Shown piece after piece: positions 1 to 8,296 of a stretch of DNA of 38,311 nucleotides. The notes under the pieces were generated by a model, which was given only the letters and a program-made list of their open reading frames with translations, did no database searches and was not told the origin of the DNA. Numbering within the stretch: position 1 is the first letter of the stretch; each line of letters starts with the position of its first letter. The DNA is from JAMQKA01 sp043951865 (GTDB lineage Bacteria; Bacteroidota; Rhodothermia; Balneolales; Balneolaceae), in the NCBI RefSeq assembly GCF_043951865.1, contig NZ_JBINJF010000035.1, positions 1 through 38,311 of the forward strand, given 5' to 3'. The position numbers were made by a program, and so were the translations under genes.

Positions 1-110
1 TTTAAACCGTGATTTCGGGGATTAATGTGATGAACCGTGATGGGCAACGAAAAAATCAAAGTCCATCCTACCAATCACCCTAATCATGGTTCAGACTGTT
101 AGATGTTAAT
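1..110. repeat. degenerate intergenic inverted/direct repeat
   Basis: The motif AACCGTGAT occurs at about 5-13 and 34-42. The segment at about 79-110 reads, on the opposite strand, as GAACCATGATTAGGGTGATT, a variant of the same words. The stretch is therefore a decayed inverted repeat with a repeated core. No open frame of note crosses it. It resembles dispersed intergenic repeats of Bacteroidota, but that comparison is from memory, and only one copy is visible here. Confidence 0.35.
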
Positions 111-282
111 GATTAGCAAGGTATGTGATAGTCTGATTCATACCCGTCATTCCCTGCCGAGTCAGTACAGGGGTTGAAGTGCATGCAGTATAAACCTCAG
201 TTTGGGACTGTATTTTCTCCGATTTCCACATCATCTTAATTTCTTCTTTACCCGGTTCAGCTATTTTTTTATATATCCTGCT

Positions 283-1947
283 ATGAAAACCAGATACCTT
301 CTTTTACCTATTTTAGCGGCATCACTCTTGTTTATACCTGAATCGCATGCCCAGCAGAAGCAGCCGGAGTTTACCCGCGCCGATACGCTCCGCGGCTCCA
401 TCACTCCGCAGCGGGCCTGGTGGGATGTCATCTTCTACGATCTCCACGCAACAATCATCCCCCCCGATTCCTCGATCTCCGGCCACAACCGAATTGATTA
501 CAGGGTCACGGAGCCTCGCAGCGGGCGCTCCATGCAGATTGACCTGATCGCACCACTGCAGATTGACCGGGTGGTACAGGATGAGCAAGAGCTGGAATTC
601 CAGCGACACGACAATGCCTATTTTGTGGACATCCCGGGCGACCAACAACCCGGTGAAATCCACACGGTCACGGTCTGGTATTCCGGCAAGCCAAGAGTCG
701 CGGAAAATCCGCCCTGGGACGGAGGTTTTATCTGGCAACAGGATCGCGAGGGCAACCCGTGGATAGCCACGGCCAACCAGGGGGTGGGCGCCAGCATCTG
801 GTGGCCCAACAAGGATCATCAATCCGATGAGCCCGACAGCATGGGCATCCATATAACGGTCCCATCCTCCATCAAAAATATCTCGAACGGGCGGTTGCGC
901 GACACCACCCGGCATTCTGACAACACAACCACCTGGTCGTGGTTCGTCAACAACCCGATCAACAACTATAATGTGGCGGTAAATGCCGGCAACTACGTGA
1001 ATTTCAGCGATACCCTGGAGGGCGCCAAAGGCACACTCGATCTTAACTACTGGGTGCTGGAACCGTATCTTCAACAAGCCAGGAAACAGTTTATCCAGAC
1101 CAAGCCGATGCTGCGCTGCTTTGAACACTGGTTCGGCCCCTACCCTTTTTATGAGGACGGGTTTAAGCTTGTCCACACCCCTCACCTGGGAATGGAACAT
1201 CAAAGCGCCATAGCTTATGGCAACGGGTTTCAGAACGGGTACCAGGGCATCGACCTTTCCGGCACCGGCTGGGGATTGACCTGGGATTTTATCATCGTGC
1301 ATGAAAGCGGGCACGAGTGGTTCGGCAACAATATCACCACCCGGGATATTGCCGATATGTGGATTCACGAGGGGTTCACCAATTATTCAGAAAACCTGTT
1401 CGTGGAGTGCCTCTGGGGTACGCAGGCGGGAGCCGACTACGTGATTGGAACCCGCGACCGCATCCAAAATGACCAGCCGATTACCGGACCGTACGGCGTC
1501 AACCAGGAGGGATCTTCCGACATGTACTACAAGGGAGGCAACCTGCTCCATATGATCCGCCATATTATTGATGATGATTACCGGTGGAAAAATATTCTTC
1601 GGGGGCTAAATCGAACATTCCACCACCAAACCATTACCACAGAACAGGTGGAAGCGTTTATCAGCCGGCGCGCCGGGATTGATTTCAGCACGGTGTTTGA
1701 CCAGTATCTCCGATACGCCGGGATCCCCACGCTGCAGTACTATTTCATGGATGGCGATGTTTTCTACCGCTGGAAAGCTGATGTGGAAGAGTTTGACATG
1801 CCGGTTGAAGTAAAGCTGGACAATGAGATGTATACGACGATCCGTCCGACGACCGGCGAATGGCGATCCAGCTCCTACCTGCATGCAGGCGACAAGCTGG
1901 TTGTCAGCAGAGATTACTATATCAATATCGAGAGGATACAGAAATGA
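283..1947 (+). CDS. secreted M1 family metallopeptidase
   Basis: Zinc aminopeptidase-type enzyme of the M1 (gluzincin) family, probably exported. I chose the ATG at 283 because it begins a clean signal peptide (MKTRYLLLPILAASLLF, then an SHAQ cleavage region); a longer frame opens at 202 but would bury this signal. The catalytic zinc site is complete: HESGH at residues 340-344, and exactly 18 residues later the third ligand E363 in the IHEGFTNY segment. The substrate-recognition motif normally written GxMEN appears as GMEHQ at residues 303-307, a substitution seen in bacterial M1 relatives. The length of 554 aa is short for the family, so the C-terminal ARM-like domain of large aminopeptidase N enzymes is missing. 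It stands alone, with a convergent small membrane gene downstream. The exact substrate cannot be read from the sequence. Confidence 0.93.
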   Translation: MKTRYLLLPILAASLLFIPESHAQQKQPEFTRADTLRGSITPQRAWWDVIFYDLHATIIPPDSSISGHNRIDYRVTEPRSGRSMQIDLIAPLQIDRVVQDEQELEFQRHDNAYFVDIPGDQQPGEIHTVTVWYSGKPRVAENPPWDGGFIWQQDREGNPWIATANQGVGASIWWPNKDHQSDEPDSMGIHITVPSSIKNISNGRLRDTTRHSDNTTTWSWFVNNPINNYNVAVNAGNYVNFSDTLEGAKGTLDLNYWVLEPYLQQARKQFIQTKPMLRCFEHWFGPYPFYEDGFKLVHTPHLGMEHQSAIAYGNGFQNGYQGIDLSGTGWGLTWDFIIVHESGHEWFGNNITTRDIADMWIHEGFTNYSENLFVECLWGTQAGADYVIGTRDRIQNDQPITGPYGVNQEGSSDMYYKGGNLLHMIRHIIDDDYRWKNILRGLNRTFHHQTITTEQVEAFISRRAGIDFSTVFDQYLRYAGIPTLQYYFMDGDVFYRWKADVEEFDMPVEVKLDNEMYTTIRPTTGEWRSSSYLHAGDKLVVSRDYYINIERIQK

Positions 1948-1974
1948 TCATTCACCCAATTCCCGGCACCGCGC

Positions 1975-2181
1975 CTAACCATTTTCGGACTCATTTTTTC
2001 GCTGTCGCCTCACCTTGATAGCTATACTCGCGGCAATGACCACGGCCAGTACCACCCAGTTGACCGGATCGCTCAGCATCCTTTTCATTCCCACATAGCT
2101 GTCGTTCAGGTATCCTATCGCCATTAAAATGCCGAAAAACAGCAGGGCAGACCAGATGGAATCCTTGATAAGTTGTTTCAT
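1975..2181 (-). CDS. small membrane protein, unknown function
   Basis: A 68-aa protein with two predicted membrane segments (around IWSALLFFGILMAIGYL and WVVLAVVIAASIAIKV) and a short basic/acidic C-terminal tail (KVRRQRKNESENG). The ATG at 2181 is preferred to an in-frame start at 2235 because it leads directly into the first hydrophobic helix. I do not recognise a named family. It is convergent with the M1 peptidase, with only 27 bp between the two stop codons. A small integral membrane protein is supported by composition only. Confidence 0.6.
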   Translation of the reverse strand: MKQLIKDSIWSALLFFGILMAIGYLNDSYVGMKRMLSDPVNWVVLAVVIAASIAIKVRRQRKNESENG

Positions 2182-2299
2182 TGCTTTATATTTCTGCGCG
2201 TTTAAAAATGTATGGCTGAAGAAAACCACGGTCATATGTCGATCGTAAAAATAGGGTATCCAGTTGTCTAATGCATACTGATCCGGGTGTTGTTTTTTT

Positions 2300-2419
2300 A
2301 AGAGGGCTTAACGGAACCTCCTGTTTTGTTGGGAGGGGTAGTACCACCGGCCTTATTGGGGGTCAAGCGGGAGTATTACTCCCCTACAACGAGAAACCGA
2401 TCATTTTGCAAAGGCCTCT
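2300..2419 (+). repeat. MITE-like intergenic repeat, copy F
   Basis: About 120 bp that starts AAGAGGGCTT and ends AAAGGCCTCT, giving imperfect inverted termini. The centre holds TTGTTGGGAGG followed by a TACCACC arm. The same central block and a similar right end (TTTTGC then A/G-rich, then CCTCT) recur at 31872-31993. The copy belongs to a small family of non-coding elements in this window. No convincing coding frame is present in 2236-2700. Confidence 0.5.
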
Positions 2420-2452
2420 GCCAGGTAAGAACTTTGGAGTTTCGCCACAAAA

Positions 2453-2585
2453 AAGGACAATAAAATTTCCACTTTATATAACACGGAAAAAACACGAGAT
2501 TGCATGTGGTCTGAAATTGGGGTTCTGACGGGTGCAGTTTCGGGAAATGCCAGAATGGGACAAACCAGCGGTTTTGCAAAGTCCT
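2453..2585 (+). repeat. MITE-like intergenic repeat, copy A
   Basis: The right end reads ACAAACCAGCGGTTTTGCAA followed by AGTCCT. This aligns with right ends at 24961-24990 and 30568-30596 (GGGCAA-CC-AA-GGGTTTGGCAA and GGGCAACCCAACGGTTTTGC). The weak left end AGGACAATAAAA mirrors it. It directly follows copy F, so this gap of about 450 bp seems to be largely made of two such elements. Confidence 0.45.
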
Positions 2586-2791
2586 GTTACATGATGTTCT
2601 GGTAATCAAACAGATGGTTTACCTTCTCTGCAGGGTCGATGGGAAGCAGAAAACAATAGAACTGCTATAAAGACCGCCGAACATGCTTTGTAACACCGCA
2701 TCAGGCAATGGCAGCGTTTTACGGGTTCACAGGATCTTCATCAAAGAGCACTATAATCAAATTTCGTTTCACCCTTAACACCAGTTCCAAC

Positions 2792-3976
2792 ATGAGTGAA
2801 TCAGCATCCAATTCCCGGCGGCAATCGGCCATCCGGTATATAGCGTCTGTTTCTGGGATGTCTGAGAAACAGGCAGAGTTGTTGATAGATCAGCTTGAAA
2901 AACAAAAATCACCCCTGCCCGGGCAGCCAGAGAACCGCTTCAAAAATGGAATGGATCAACACCAGATGCTGCGGCTGCTATATGCGGCTATCGACTCGGC
3001 CGAGGAGATGATCCTGATCACCGACGCCCGGGATCGCATTGGGGATGAAAAAATTATCTATGTCAACAAGGGGCTTGAGAAAGTAACGGGATATTCACGC
3101 GAGGAGCTGATCGGGGAAAATCCCAGAATTTTTCAGGGTCCGGATACAGAGCCTGAAACCATTGAACGGCTGCGCGAGCGACTTTCGGCGGGCAAACGCT
3201 TTGAGGGAGAAACATTTAATTACCGGAAGGATGGATCCAAATACCGTGTCCGGTGGAGTATCGACCCGATCAAAAATTCTGACGGCGAGATCACCCATTT
3301 TATCTCGGTTCAACAAGATGTGACCCCCCAGTGGGAGCAAAAGGAGCGGCTGGAAAAAATCGTAGAGGAGCGGGAGTCGCTGCTCAAGGAGATCCATCAT
3401 CGCGTTAAAAATAACCTGGCCGTTATTACAGACTTGCTTGAACTTCAGTCGGCCAACACAAACTCTGAGGAGACCCAAAATATCCTGACGGAGAGTATCA
3501 ATCGTATCCAGTCGATTGCGACCCTGCATGAAAAACTTTACGAGACCGGGGATTACAGCAACATTTCACTGCCCGACTATATTTCAGGTCTGCTGCATTA
3601 CCTGATCCAGACCATGAACGCCGAAGGACGTGATATTACCCTGGATACAGATATTGCTGATATCACGCTCCCCGTAACGCGGGCCGTTCCCCTGGCTTTA
3701 ATTCTCAATGAGCTGGTAACCAACTCATACAAACACGGTTTTGAAGGGCGTGATGAAGGGCATATCTGGGTTTCCCTGAACGAGGACTCGGGTAACCTGG
3801 TACTTACAGTGGCCGACGATGGCGCAGGCCTGCCGGATGATCTTGAAATCGAGCAGCTACAGTCGCTGGGACTTCGGCTGATCAGCACGCTCTGCACCCA
3901 GCTTGAGGGAGAGTATACCTTTACAGATCGGGACCCGGGCACTAAGTTCAGGCTCGTATTTCCACTCTCCGTATAG
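2792..3976 (+). CDS. PAS (LOV-like) HisKA_2 sensor histidine kinase
   Basis: Cytoplasmic sensor kinase of 394 aa; the start at ATG 2792 (MSESASN) is chosen over an upstream in-frame start at 2708 whose extra residues look non-coding. Order: a short helical N-terminus, a PAS domain at about residues 70-185, a coiled linker, a HisKA_2 dimerisation domain with the signature IHHRVKNNL (H202, H203), and a HATPase_c domain with the N-box NELVTNSYKHGF and the G-box DDGAGLPDD. The PAS domain is strikingly LOV-like: NYRKDG, FISVQQDVT and a GENPRIFQG loop. The cysteine that forms the flavin adduct in true LOV domains is Pro111 here. No membrane segment and no partner response regulator are visible. The signal sensed is unknown. 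It lies just upstream of the mraZ control region, on the same strand. Confidence 0.9.
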   Translation: MSESASNSRRQSAIRYIASVSGMSEKQAELLIDQLEKQKSPLPGQPENRFKNGMDQHQMLRLLYAAIDSAEEMILITDARDRIGDEKIIYVNKGLEKVTGYSREELIGENPRIFQGPDTEPETIERLRERLSAGKRFEGETFNYRKDGSKYRVRWSIDPIKNSDGEITHFISVQQDVTPQWEQKERLEKIVEERESLLKEIHHRVKNNLAVITDLLELQSANTNSEETQNILTESINRIQSIATLHEKLYETGDYSNISLPDYISGLLHYLIQTMNAEGRDITLDTDIADITLPVTRAVPLALILNELVTNSYKHGFEGRDEGHIWVSLNEDSGNLVLTVADDGAGLPDDLEIEQLQSLGLRLISTLCTQLEGEYTFTDRDPGTKFRLVFPLSV

Positions 3977-4025
3977 CAGCGGTCTCTCCCCTTTTCTTCT
4001 TTATTTCGGGTCATTTGTAAAATCT

Positions 4026-4073
4026 CCCACTTTCTACCACCCCGCCTCCCCACTTCCTCCCACATCTTCCCAT
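4026..4073 (-). promoter_or_regulatory. inverted array of GTGGG (MraZ-type) boxes
   Basis: Read on the minus strand this stretch is a run of GTGGG-like boxes. On the plus strand they are CCCAC at 4026, ACCAC at 4036, CCCAC at 4049, CCCAC at 4059 and CCCAT at 4069. The spacings are 10, 13, 10 and 10 bp. The decamer resembles GTGGGAGRAW, as in the plus-strand array at 4219-4243. MraZ is known to bind direct repeats of this kind, so a second, oppositely oriented MraZ site is plausible. Function is inferred. Confidence 0.55.
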
Positions 4074-4188
4074 TTTAACAAAAAATCCAAAAATATCACC
4101 TGAAAGGACTTAAAAGGTTATTTATAACTCAAAAAAGAACACTTATTTATCGGGATTAGAAAATAATATCGCTTTCCGGGGAAATTCC

Positions 4189-4218
4189 TTGACATATTGA
4201 ACGCATTTGGGGTAAATT
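4189..4218 (+). promoter_or_regulatory. probable promoter of the dcw operon
   Basis: TTGACA at 4189-4194 is followed, 18 bp later, by TAAATT at 4213-4218, which runs into GTG (TAAATTGTG, close to the Bacteroidota -7 form TAnnTTTG). It lies about 80 bp upstream of the mraZ start and its -10 region abuts the first GTGGG box, as expected for an autoregulated operon promoter. Confidence 0.6.
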
Positions 4219-4243
4219 GTGGGTTGAAGTGGGAGAATGTGGG
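4219..4243 (+). promoter_or_regulatory. MraZ-binding direct repeats
   Basis: Three GTGGG boxes start at 4219, 4229 and 4239, an exact 10-bp period; a weaker GGGG lies one period upstream at 4209. MraZ of Escherichia coli binds TGGGN repeats separated by 5 bp ahead of its own operon, which is the same geometry. The boxes sit immediately downstream of the -10 element, so bound MraZ should block initiation. Confidence 0.8.
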
Positions 4244-4297
4244 AGACCCCCGCTATTTTAAATAGATTCCGCGTTAATCGCTTAATCCTGGTATTAC

Positions 4298-4765
4298 GTG
4301 CCAAGTTTTAAAGGTCAATATGAACACAGTGTAGACAGCAAAGGCCGCGTGAGCTTCCCGGCCAAGCTGCGCAAAAGTCTGACCCCCGAGGCCCAGGAGC
4401 GATTCACTATTTTGCGAGGGGTGGACCCCTGCCTGCAACTCTATCCTTCGGATGAGTGGCAGATGTTTGAAAAACGGCTTTCGAATATTAACAGTTTTTC
4501 TGAAGAGGGGCGAACCGTAAAACGACACTTGCTGCGGTATGCGGAAGATATTTCTCTGGATAATCAAAACCGTATTGCTCTCCCTTCACAGCTTATGGAA
4601 TATGCCGGAATTGATGACAAGGCAATATTTATCGGCAGTGTGGAATATGTCGAGATCTGGTCGCCTGGAAAACTGGCCGACGAAGATTCCGAAGTATCCG
4701 ATGAAATGTACCAAGAACTTTTTGAGCGTGTGATGGGCAAAGGCGAAATCCATGGAAACACATGA
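4298..4765 (+). CDS. mraZ: transcriptional regulator MraZ
   Basis: First gene of the dcw cluster. MraZ is a DNA-binding protein of two tandem SpoVT/AbrB-like half-domains that forms a ring-shaped oligomer and represses its own operon. Both halves are visible: HSVDSKGRVSFPAKLRKSL near the N-terminus and LDNQNRIALPSQL near residue 88, with the family signature DPCLQLYP between them. The length of 155 aa fits. The start is GTG at 4298; no in-frame ATG gives the conserved N-terminus and no strong Shine-Dalgarno is seen. It overlaps rsmH by 14 nt. Its probable binding boxes lie at 4219-4243 and perhaps 4026-4073. Confidence 0.95.
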   Translation: MPSFKGQYEHSVDSKGRVSFPAKLRKSLTPEAQERFTILRGVDPCLQLYPSDEWQMFEKRLSNINSFSEEGRTVKRHLLRYAEDISLDNQNRIALPSQLMEYAGIDDKAIFIGSVEYVEIWSPGKLADEDSEVSDEMYQELFERVMGKGEIHGNT

Positions 4766-5705
4766 TGAACAACATGAACGCGATCCATATTACGAGCACC
4801 AGCCGGTGTTGCTTGAGGAGGCGGTGGCTCATCTGGTTACGGATCCGACTGGAGTATATATCGATGGAACGCTGGGCGGCGGAGGCCATAGCGAGGAAAT
4901 TTTATCGCGCCTGGAACCGGGCGGCACGCTTTTTGGAATTGACCAGGATGACCAGGCGCTCGAGGCGGCCCGGAACCGCCTCGGTGAGGACGAGCGATTT
5001 ACTGCAATAAAAGGAAATTTCGGATACCTGGCGCGACTGCTCCCTCCGGAGACACGAGGAAATATTTCCGGGTTGCTCCTTGACCTGGGGGTTTCGACCC
5101 ATCAGATCAAGGAGGCTGAGCGTGGGTTCAGCTTTCAGCAGGAAGGTCCGCTGGATATGCGCATGGGCAACCTCCGGGGTGTTACAGCCTACGAGGTGGT
5201 CAACGAATATGAGTATGAAGAGTTACGAGATATCATCTACCATTACGGCGAAGAGCGAAAGAGCCGTGAAATTGCCCGGGCCATTATTGACGCCCGGCCA
5301 GTTGAAACCACGACGGAACTCCGCCAGATCATTGAGCGACTGGTCCCGTCTAAATACCAGGTAAAAAGCCTGGCCCGTGTATTCCAGGGAATCCGCATTG
5401 AGGTCAACCAGGAACTGGATATGCTGCGCAGTGTGCTTACGCAGGCGCTTGAGCTGGTTAAACCCGGCGGGCGCATTGTGGCGATCTCCTATCATTCGCT
5501 GGAAGATCGGCTGGTAAAACGGTTCTTTAAGGCGGGTAACTTTGAAGGAAAAATTGAAAAGGACTTTTACGGCAACGATTTGTCTCCCATTAAAGAAATA
5601 TCAGACGGTATCATCACACCTTCAGAGCAGGAGGTGCAACAAAATCCTGCAGCTCGAAGTGCGAAAATGCGTGTAGGCGAAATAAAAGAAAAGAGAGGTG
5701 AATAA
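4752..5705 (+). CDS. rsmH: 16S rRNA (cytosine1402-N4)-methyltransferase
   Basis: RsmH (MraW) methylates N4 of C1402 in the decoding centre of 16S rRNA, using S-adenosylmethionine. The SAM-binding loop DGTLGGGGHS is at residues 38-47, and the conserved HQPVLLEEA start, GLLLDLGVSTHQ, QGIRIEVNQEL and ISYHSLEDRLVK segments all follow in order. The length of 317 aa is typical. Its ATG lies inside the end of mraZ (14-nt overlap) and its TAA shares one base with the ftsL start, so translation is probably coupled on both sides. Confidence 0.97.
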   Translation: METHDEQHERDPYYEHQPVLLEEAVAHLVTDPTGVYIDGTLGGGGHSEEILSRLEPGGTLFGIDQDDQALEAARNRLGEDERFTAIKGNFGYLARLLPPETRGNISGLLLDLGVSTHQIKEAERGFSFQQEGPLDMRMGNLRGVTAYEVVNEYEYEELRDIIYHYGEERKSREIARAIIDARPVETTTELRQIIERLVPSKYQVKSLARVFQGIRIEVNQELDMLRSVLTQALELVKPGGRIVAISYHSLEDRLVKRFFKAGNFEGKIEKDFYGNDLSPIKEISDGIITPSEQEVQQNPAARSAKMRVGEIKEKRGE

Positions 5706-6139
5706 TGCTCGTTAAAACCCCATTAAAAGAAAATAAAGAAAGGCAGGCCAAACCCAACAAACGGCCGTCTGCCAAAAACAGGAGCCGCCGCCCGGGCGGT
5801 ACCCGCGGGTCAGGCGGCGTGGTTTATGGAAAAAAACGAAAAAAGGAGGAGGCAAAACTTTCGCTTCCCTCCGTGGCCGCATGGAAGCTCATCGTGGGTG
5901 CCATCATCATCGGGATGTTGGGTGTGCTGTATCTGAATCATGTTTTTGCCACCCAGCAACTGCTGGCCGAAGTGCAGCAACTGGAGAACGAGTACCAAAA
6001 AGCAAAACGCCAGCATGAAGATTATCGGCTGACATATGACCGCATGATTGGTCCCAAAGAGATTTATGAGAAGGCCAAGGATCAGGGTTTTATCAACGGC
6101 GGGCCGGCCGACAAGATCATAACGGTTGGGGGAGAATAG
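5705..6139 (+). CDS. ftsL: FtsL-like divisome protein
   Basis: Small bitopic membrane protein in the ftsL position between rsmH and ftsI. It has a very basic cytoplasmic tail of about 55 residues (many K/R), one membrane segment (LIVGAIIIGMLGVLYLNHVF, about residues 60-79) and a periplasmic coiled coil (LLAEVQQLENEYQKAKRQH). FtsL forms a complex with FtsQ/DivIB and FtsB/DivIC and helps activate FtsW-FtsI. The sequence of FtsL is poorly conserved, so the call rests on topology and gene order. The start overlaps the rsmH stop by one base (TAATG); ftsI begins one base after its stop. Confidence 0.85.
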   Translation: MLVKTPLKENKERQAKPNKRPSAKNRSRRPGGTRGSGGVVYGKKRKKEEAKLSLPSVAAWKLIVGAIIIGMLGVLYLNHVFATQQLLAEVQQLENEYQKAKRQHEDYRLTYDRMIGPKEIYEKAKDQGFINGGPADKIITVGGE

Positions 6140-6140
6140 C

Positions 6141-8291
6141 ATGCCGGAGGAACGCTCTGCCATAATGGGTCGGCTGTTTGCCCTGTTCGGGTTACTGCTC
6201 CTGGTGCCCTGTGCCATAGGCTTCCAGCTTTTCCGTATTAATTTTATGGAGGGAGAAAAGCTGCGTGCCTTGTGGAATGAGCAGGCGATCGACTACATCT
6301 CCATCCCGGCTCAGCGGGGCAACATTTATGATCATGACGGAACGTTGCTGGCAACCAACTCGGCAGTCTACAAGGCCGCCATCGACCCCAGGCTGGAAGG
6401 TCTCACCCAAAATGACATTTACAAGGTTTGCAAAACGTTGTCTGATTTTACCGGTGTCAGTGCACAGGCCTATCGCAAAAAAATCGACAGGGCGCCGTCC
6501 CGTTCGCGCTATGTGGTGCTGGCCGAGGGGTTGAACACCGAGGCTTACCTTCAGCTCAACGCACTGGACATCCGGGCCCTGATATTGGAGGAGGAATACC
6601 AGCGGCGATATAATTTTGGGACTCTTGCTGCCCACCTGCTCGGTTTTGTTAACCATGAGGCAAGGGGAGTTATCGGGCTGGAGCATGAATATGACAACCA
6701 GCTAAAGGGAACCGACGGGCAGCAGCAGGTTCGCCGCGATCGCAACGGGCGGATTTTTGCCTACGTCGGAGCTCCCCGCAAGCTGCCGAAGCAGGGCTAC
6801 TCGCTGCATACCACGATCGACTCCCACATCCAGGCCATCCTGGAAGAAGAACTTAAAGCCGGGATCGATCGCACCAAATCCAACTACGGTTCAGCCATTG
6901 TCATGGATCCCCGTACGGGCGCCATAAAGGCGATGGCCAATTTTCCCACATTCAACCCAAATACGCCTGCCTCGTCAAAGAGTGAGAACCGTAGAAATTA
7001 TGCGATTTCGGATATGATTGAACCCGGCTCCACTTTTAAGCTGGTTACGGCTATCGCATCCGTTGAACAGGAGGTTGTATCATTCGATGAAACCTTTGAA
7101 ACGCCCGAAGATGGAGAAAAGCTTATCCACGGGCAGATGATGCGCGACCACGATCCGCTGGGCAACCTACGCCTGGATGAAGTCTTCGAGCAGTCCTCCA
7201 ATATAGCCACTGCCGAAATTGCGATGCGGCTTTCTCCCAATGTATTTTACCAGTATGCCCGGAATTTGGGCTTTGGCACTCCCACCAATATTGATCTGCC
7301 GAACGAGGAGTCGGGCCGACTCCAGAAGCCGTATGAATGGAGCCAGGTAACCCTGCCGTGGATGGCCATCGGATATGAAGTGCAGGTCACTCCAATTCAA
7401 CTGCTGCAGGCCTACGCCGCTTTTGCCAACAACGGGAAAATGATGCGTCCCTACATCGTGGAAAAAATTACCGATAGTGAAGAAAATATCGTCCGCCGGA
7501 ACAACCCTGTCACCGTTCGGCAAATCGCGGACAAACAGACGCTCGACAAACTGCAACCCGTTTTTGAGGATGTAGTAGCCGATTCCGGAACGGCCCGCTG
7601 GGTCAAGGTGGAGGGACTTGAAATCGCCGGCAAAACAGGTACTGCCCAAAAATATATCGACGGCCGATACCAGGCGGCCTACCGCGCCTCTTTCGTCGGC
7701 TTTTTCCCCGCCGAGAACCCCAAATATGTCTGTCTCGTCGTCCTTGACGAGCCTCAAACCAGTATCTACGGCGGATATACGGCCGGCGTCATCTTTAAGC
7801 AGACCGCAATCCGGATTGCAGGACTCGACCGCGAAATTCAGCGGACCCTCGAGAAACCAGCAAATCAGCAGGCGCCCCTGGTACACGTCCCTGACGTACA
7901 GAATATGAGCATTGGCAACGCCCGCGCCGTACTGGAATCCCACAATATCGATTTTGAACTGGAGGGATCGGGGAAATGGATTTCCAAACAGACGCCCGCA
8001 CCCGGAAATACGTTAACAGGTAACAAGGTCATAACATTGACTGCTGCAGACACACCGGCTGCGCAGGCAGATTCAACAGTAAGCAAAGACTACGCGCGAA
8101 TCCCGGACGTGGGAGGCCTGGATATGCGGCGGGCCGCCGTGATGATCAACAGCCGGGGCTTTAATATTAAGATGATCGGGTCGGGAACCGTTTATACGCA
8201 GTTTCCCCGCCCCGGAGACCTGATGAAAAAGGGACGAACCATCACCGTCCGCGGAAAAGCAAAATCACTGGAAACCCTCGCTGGAAAATAA
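6141..8291 (+). CDS. ftsI: penicillin-binding protein FtsI with two PASTA domains
   Basis: Class B PBP, the transpeptidase that cross-links septal peptidoglycan with FtsW. An N-terminal membrane anchor (LFALFGLLLLVPCAIGF) is followed by the PBP dimer domain and a transpeptidase domain with all three active-site motifs: STFK with S297 and K300, SSN at 352-354, and KTG at 498-500. Two PASTA domains follow at the C-terminus, beginning near VPDVQNMS and IPDVGGLD; they make it look like SpoVD/PBP2X-type enzymes and are common in Bacteroidota FtsI. The ATG at 6141 is chosen because GGGGGAG lies just upstream; an in-frame TTG at 6126 would overlap ftsL. The length is 716 aa. Confidence 0.96.
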   Translation: MPEERSAIMGRLFALFGLLLLVPCAIGFQLFRINFMEGEKLRALWNEQAIDYISIPAQRGNIYDHDGTLLATNSAVYKAAIDPRLEGLTQNDIYKVCKTLSDFTGVSAQAYRKKIDRAPSRSRYVVLAEGLNTEAYLQLNALDIRALILEEEYQRRYNFGTLAAHLLGFVNHEARGVIGLEHEYDNQLKGTDGQQQVRRDRNGRIFAYVGAPRKLPKQGYSLHTTIDSHIQAILEEELKAGIDRTKSNYGSAIVMDPRTGAIKAMANFPTFNPNTPASSKSENRRNYAISDMIEPGSTFKLVTAIASVEQEVVSFDETFETPEDGEKLIHGQMMRDHDPLGNLRLDEVFEQSSNIATAEIAMRLSPNVFYQYARNLGFGTPTNIDLPNEESGRLQKPYEWSQVTLPWMAIGYEVQVTPIQLLQAYAAFANNGKMMRPYIVEKITDSEENIVRRNNPVTVRQIADKQTLDKLQPVFEDVVADSGTARWVKVEGLEIAGKTGTAQKYIDGRYQAAYRASFVGFFPAENPKYVCLVVLDEPQTSIYGGYTAGVIFKQTAIRIAGLDREIQRTLEKPANQQAPLVHVPDVQNMSIGNARAVLESHNIDFELEGSGKWISKQTPAPGNTLTGNKVITLTAADTPAAQADSTVSKDYARIPDVGGLDMRRAAVMINSRGFNIKMIGSGTVYTQFPRPGDLMKKGRTITVRGKAKSLETLAGK

Positions 8292-8296
8292 TCTGT

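Noticed and set aside
322..1368. Long open frame on the minus strand opposite the M1 peptidase
   Set aside because: It has no recognisable motif, and it mirrors the codon structure of the well-supported peptidase on the plus strand.
2271..2528. Plus-strand open frame in the gap before the kinase
   Set aside because: It lies across two copies of the non-coding repeat family and has no plausible protein features.
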